From positions 1 through 5,947 of the forward strand of contig JAOZKL010000050.1 in assembly GCA_029935375.1 (NCBI GenBank): a stretch of 5,947 nucleotides of DNA. Direction: 5' to 3'. The stretch comes from Patescibacteria group bacterium. GTDB lineage: Bacteria > Patescibacteriota > JACMRA01. A model generated the notes under the pieces. That model saw only the letters and a list, made by a program, of their open reading frames with translations, had not been told where the DNA came from and made no database searches. Below, one piece after another: positions 5,103 to 5,947 of this stretch. Numbering within the stretch: position 1 is the first letter of the stretch; every line of letters starts with the position of its first letter. Both the position numbers and the translations under genes were made by a program.

Positions 5103-5947
5103 ATGTCAAAGGAAGAGCAAAACAAATCAGAAAACCTTGAAAATCTTGATGAAGAAACAAAAAAACATACAAAAGATGTTTTAGAAGAATTGATAAATAA
5201 AGAAGAAGAATCGAAGAAATTAGAGGCTGAGAAGTCGATTGATTCTAAGGTTGATTTGGATGACAGTTCTTTGGATGGTTATGATGGTGCAACTGCACAA
5301 TCTGGTTTAGTTTCAGAAGATAGTAGGATAGAACCACGTATTCTTGAAAACGAGATGAGAACATCCTATTTGAATTACGCAATGAGTGTAATAGTTTCTC
5401 GTGCACTTCCTGATGTTCGTGATGGTATGAAACCTGTTCATCGTCGTATAATGTATACAATGCATAAGATGAATCTGACACCTAGCTCCAAATATATAAA
5501 GTGTGCTCGTGTTGTAGGTGATGCATTAGGTAAATATCATCCACATGGAGATGCTTCTGTTTACAATGCTTTGGCTCGTCTTGCTCAGGACTTTTCTATG
5601 CGTTACCAGCTTGTAGATGGTCAGGGAAATTTCGGTTCTATCGATGGAGACTCTCCTGCTGCCATGCGTTATACAGAATGTAGAATGGGAAAACCCGCTC
5701 CTTATCTTTTAGCTGATATTGACAAAGACACTGTTGATTTTGTTGATAACTATGATGGATCTAGGACAGAACCTTCTGTTTTGCCAGCACAGTTTCCAAA
5801 TTTACTCGTAAATGGTCAAACTGGTATAGCTGTTGGTATGGCAACTGAAATCCCTCCGCACAACCTTCAGGAGGTTATCTCTGGTTTGTTGCATCTCTTG
5901 GATAACCCAGATGCGACCGTAGAGGACTTGGCTGAATACATAAAAGT
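5103..5947 (+). CDS. gyrA: DNA gyrase subunit A, N-terminal part (C-terminus beyond right edge)
   Basis: GyrA is the DNA-cleaving subunit of gyrase, forming A2B2 with GyrB to introduce negative supercoils. The 281 codons present cover the winged-helix and start of the tower domain. Visible marks are SYLNYAMSVIVSRALPDVRD (88-107), GMKPVHRRIMY (108-118), CARVVGDALGKYHPHGD (134-150), LVDGQGNFGSIDGD (170-183) and AAMRYTECRM (186-195) with catalytic Tyr190, then LLVNGQTGIAVGMATEIPPHNL (within 234-255). QGNFGSIDGD favours GyrA over ParC. Numbering is shifted by 68 relative to E. coli because of an acidic, Lys/Glu-rich N-terminal extension (residues 1-74: 23 Asp/Glu, 10 Lys by hand count). The first internal Met is residue 85, inside the conserved domain, and the promoter lies directly before 5103, so the extension appears genuine. 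Residues equivalent to E. coli Ser83 and Asp87 are Ala151 and Asn155. There is no Shine-Dalgarno. Confidence 0.96.
   Translation, partial: MSKEEQNKSENLENLDEETKKHTKDVLEELINKEEESKKLEAEKSIDSKVDLDDSSLDGYDGATAQSGLVSEDSRIEPRILENEMRTSYLNYAMSVIVSRALPDVRDGMKPVHRRIMYTMHKMNLTPSSKYIKCARVVGDALGKYHPHGDASVYNALARLAQDFSMRYQLVDGQGNFGSIDGDSPAAMRYTECRMGKPAPYLLADIDKDTVDFVDNYDGSRTEPSVLPAQFPNLLVNGQTGIAVGMATEIPPHNLQEVISGLLHLLDNPDATVEDLAEYIK

Noticed and set aside
5245..5481. Minus-strand 78-residue His/Tyr-rich reading frame
   Set aside because: It is the complement of the gyrA extension and conserved N-terminal domain; the His and Gln richness comes from complementing Asp, Val and Leu codons.
640..5947. Possible reassigned TGA codon, as in some Patescibacteria lineages
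   Set aside because: No complete gene ends in TGA, but none has an in-frame TGA either, and glycine is encoded by GGN throughout, so there is no positive evidence.
1..5947. CRISPR array, tRNA/rRNA gene, insertion sequence or phage module
   Set aside because: I saw no regularly spaced repeats, cloverleaf, transposase or integrase motif, or terminal inverted repeats anywhere in the window.

Overview
This AT-rich window (about one third GC by eye) carries ordinary bacterial housekeeping genes from what is most likely a small-genome bacterium of the Patescibacteria/CPR type. That placement is an inference. It rests on short intergenic gaps, start codons without Shine-Dalgarno sequences, an archaeal-looking GlmU-like enzyme, a stand-alone gatB, and an unrecognised lysine-rich protein. 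All complete genes stop at TAA or TAG and none contains an in-frame TGA, so nothing here indicates a reassigned TGA codon.

Layout, left to right. (a) 1-448, minus strand: the first 149 codons of a very lysine-rich protein of unknown function that runs off the left edge. (b) 449-639: a divergent intergenic region with a promoter candidate for each flanking gene. (c) 640-4133, plus strand: gatB (tRNA amidotransferase subunit B), then a two-domain sugar-1-phosphate nucleotidyltransferase/left-handed beta-helix acyltransferase of the archaeal GlmU-like type with its own extended -10 promoter, then a YgjP/DUF45-type zinc metallopeptidase 22 bases further on. (d) 4134-4198: a convergent gap with one clear intrinsic terminator, best oriented for the minus strand. 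(e) 4199-4971, minus strand: a two-gene operon, a 98-residue two-helix membrane protein followed 8 bases later by ssb. (f) 4972-5102: a divergent promoter region with a 19-bp dyad over the operon's -10 box. (g) 5103-5947, plus strand: the first 281 codons of gyrA, cut by the right edge.

The genes cover Gln/Asn-tRNA synthesis (GatB), nucleotide-sugar supply for the cell envelope (GlmU-like enzyme), single-strand DNA binding (SSB) and DNA supercoiling (GyrA). ssb and gyrA, both for DNA maintenance, lie close together and diverge.

No new multi-gene system is evident. The points most worth a second look are: GyrA has non-standard residues at both quinolone-contact positions (Ala and Asn for the E. 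coli Ser83 and Asp87 equivalents) and a roughly 68-residue acidic N-terminal extension; -10 boxes lie so close to start codons that leaderless or near-leaderless mRNAs are likely; and a dyad sits on the ssb-operon promoter.
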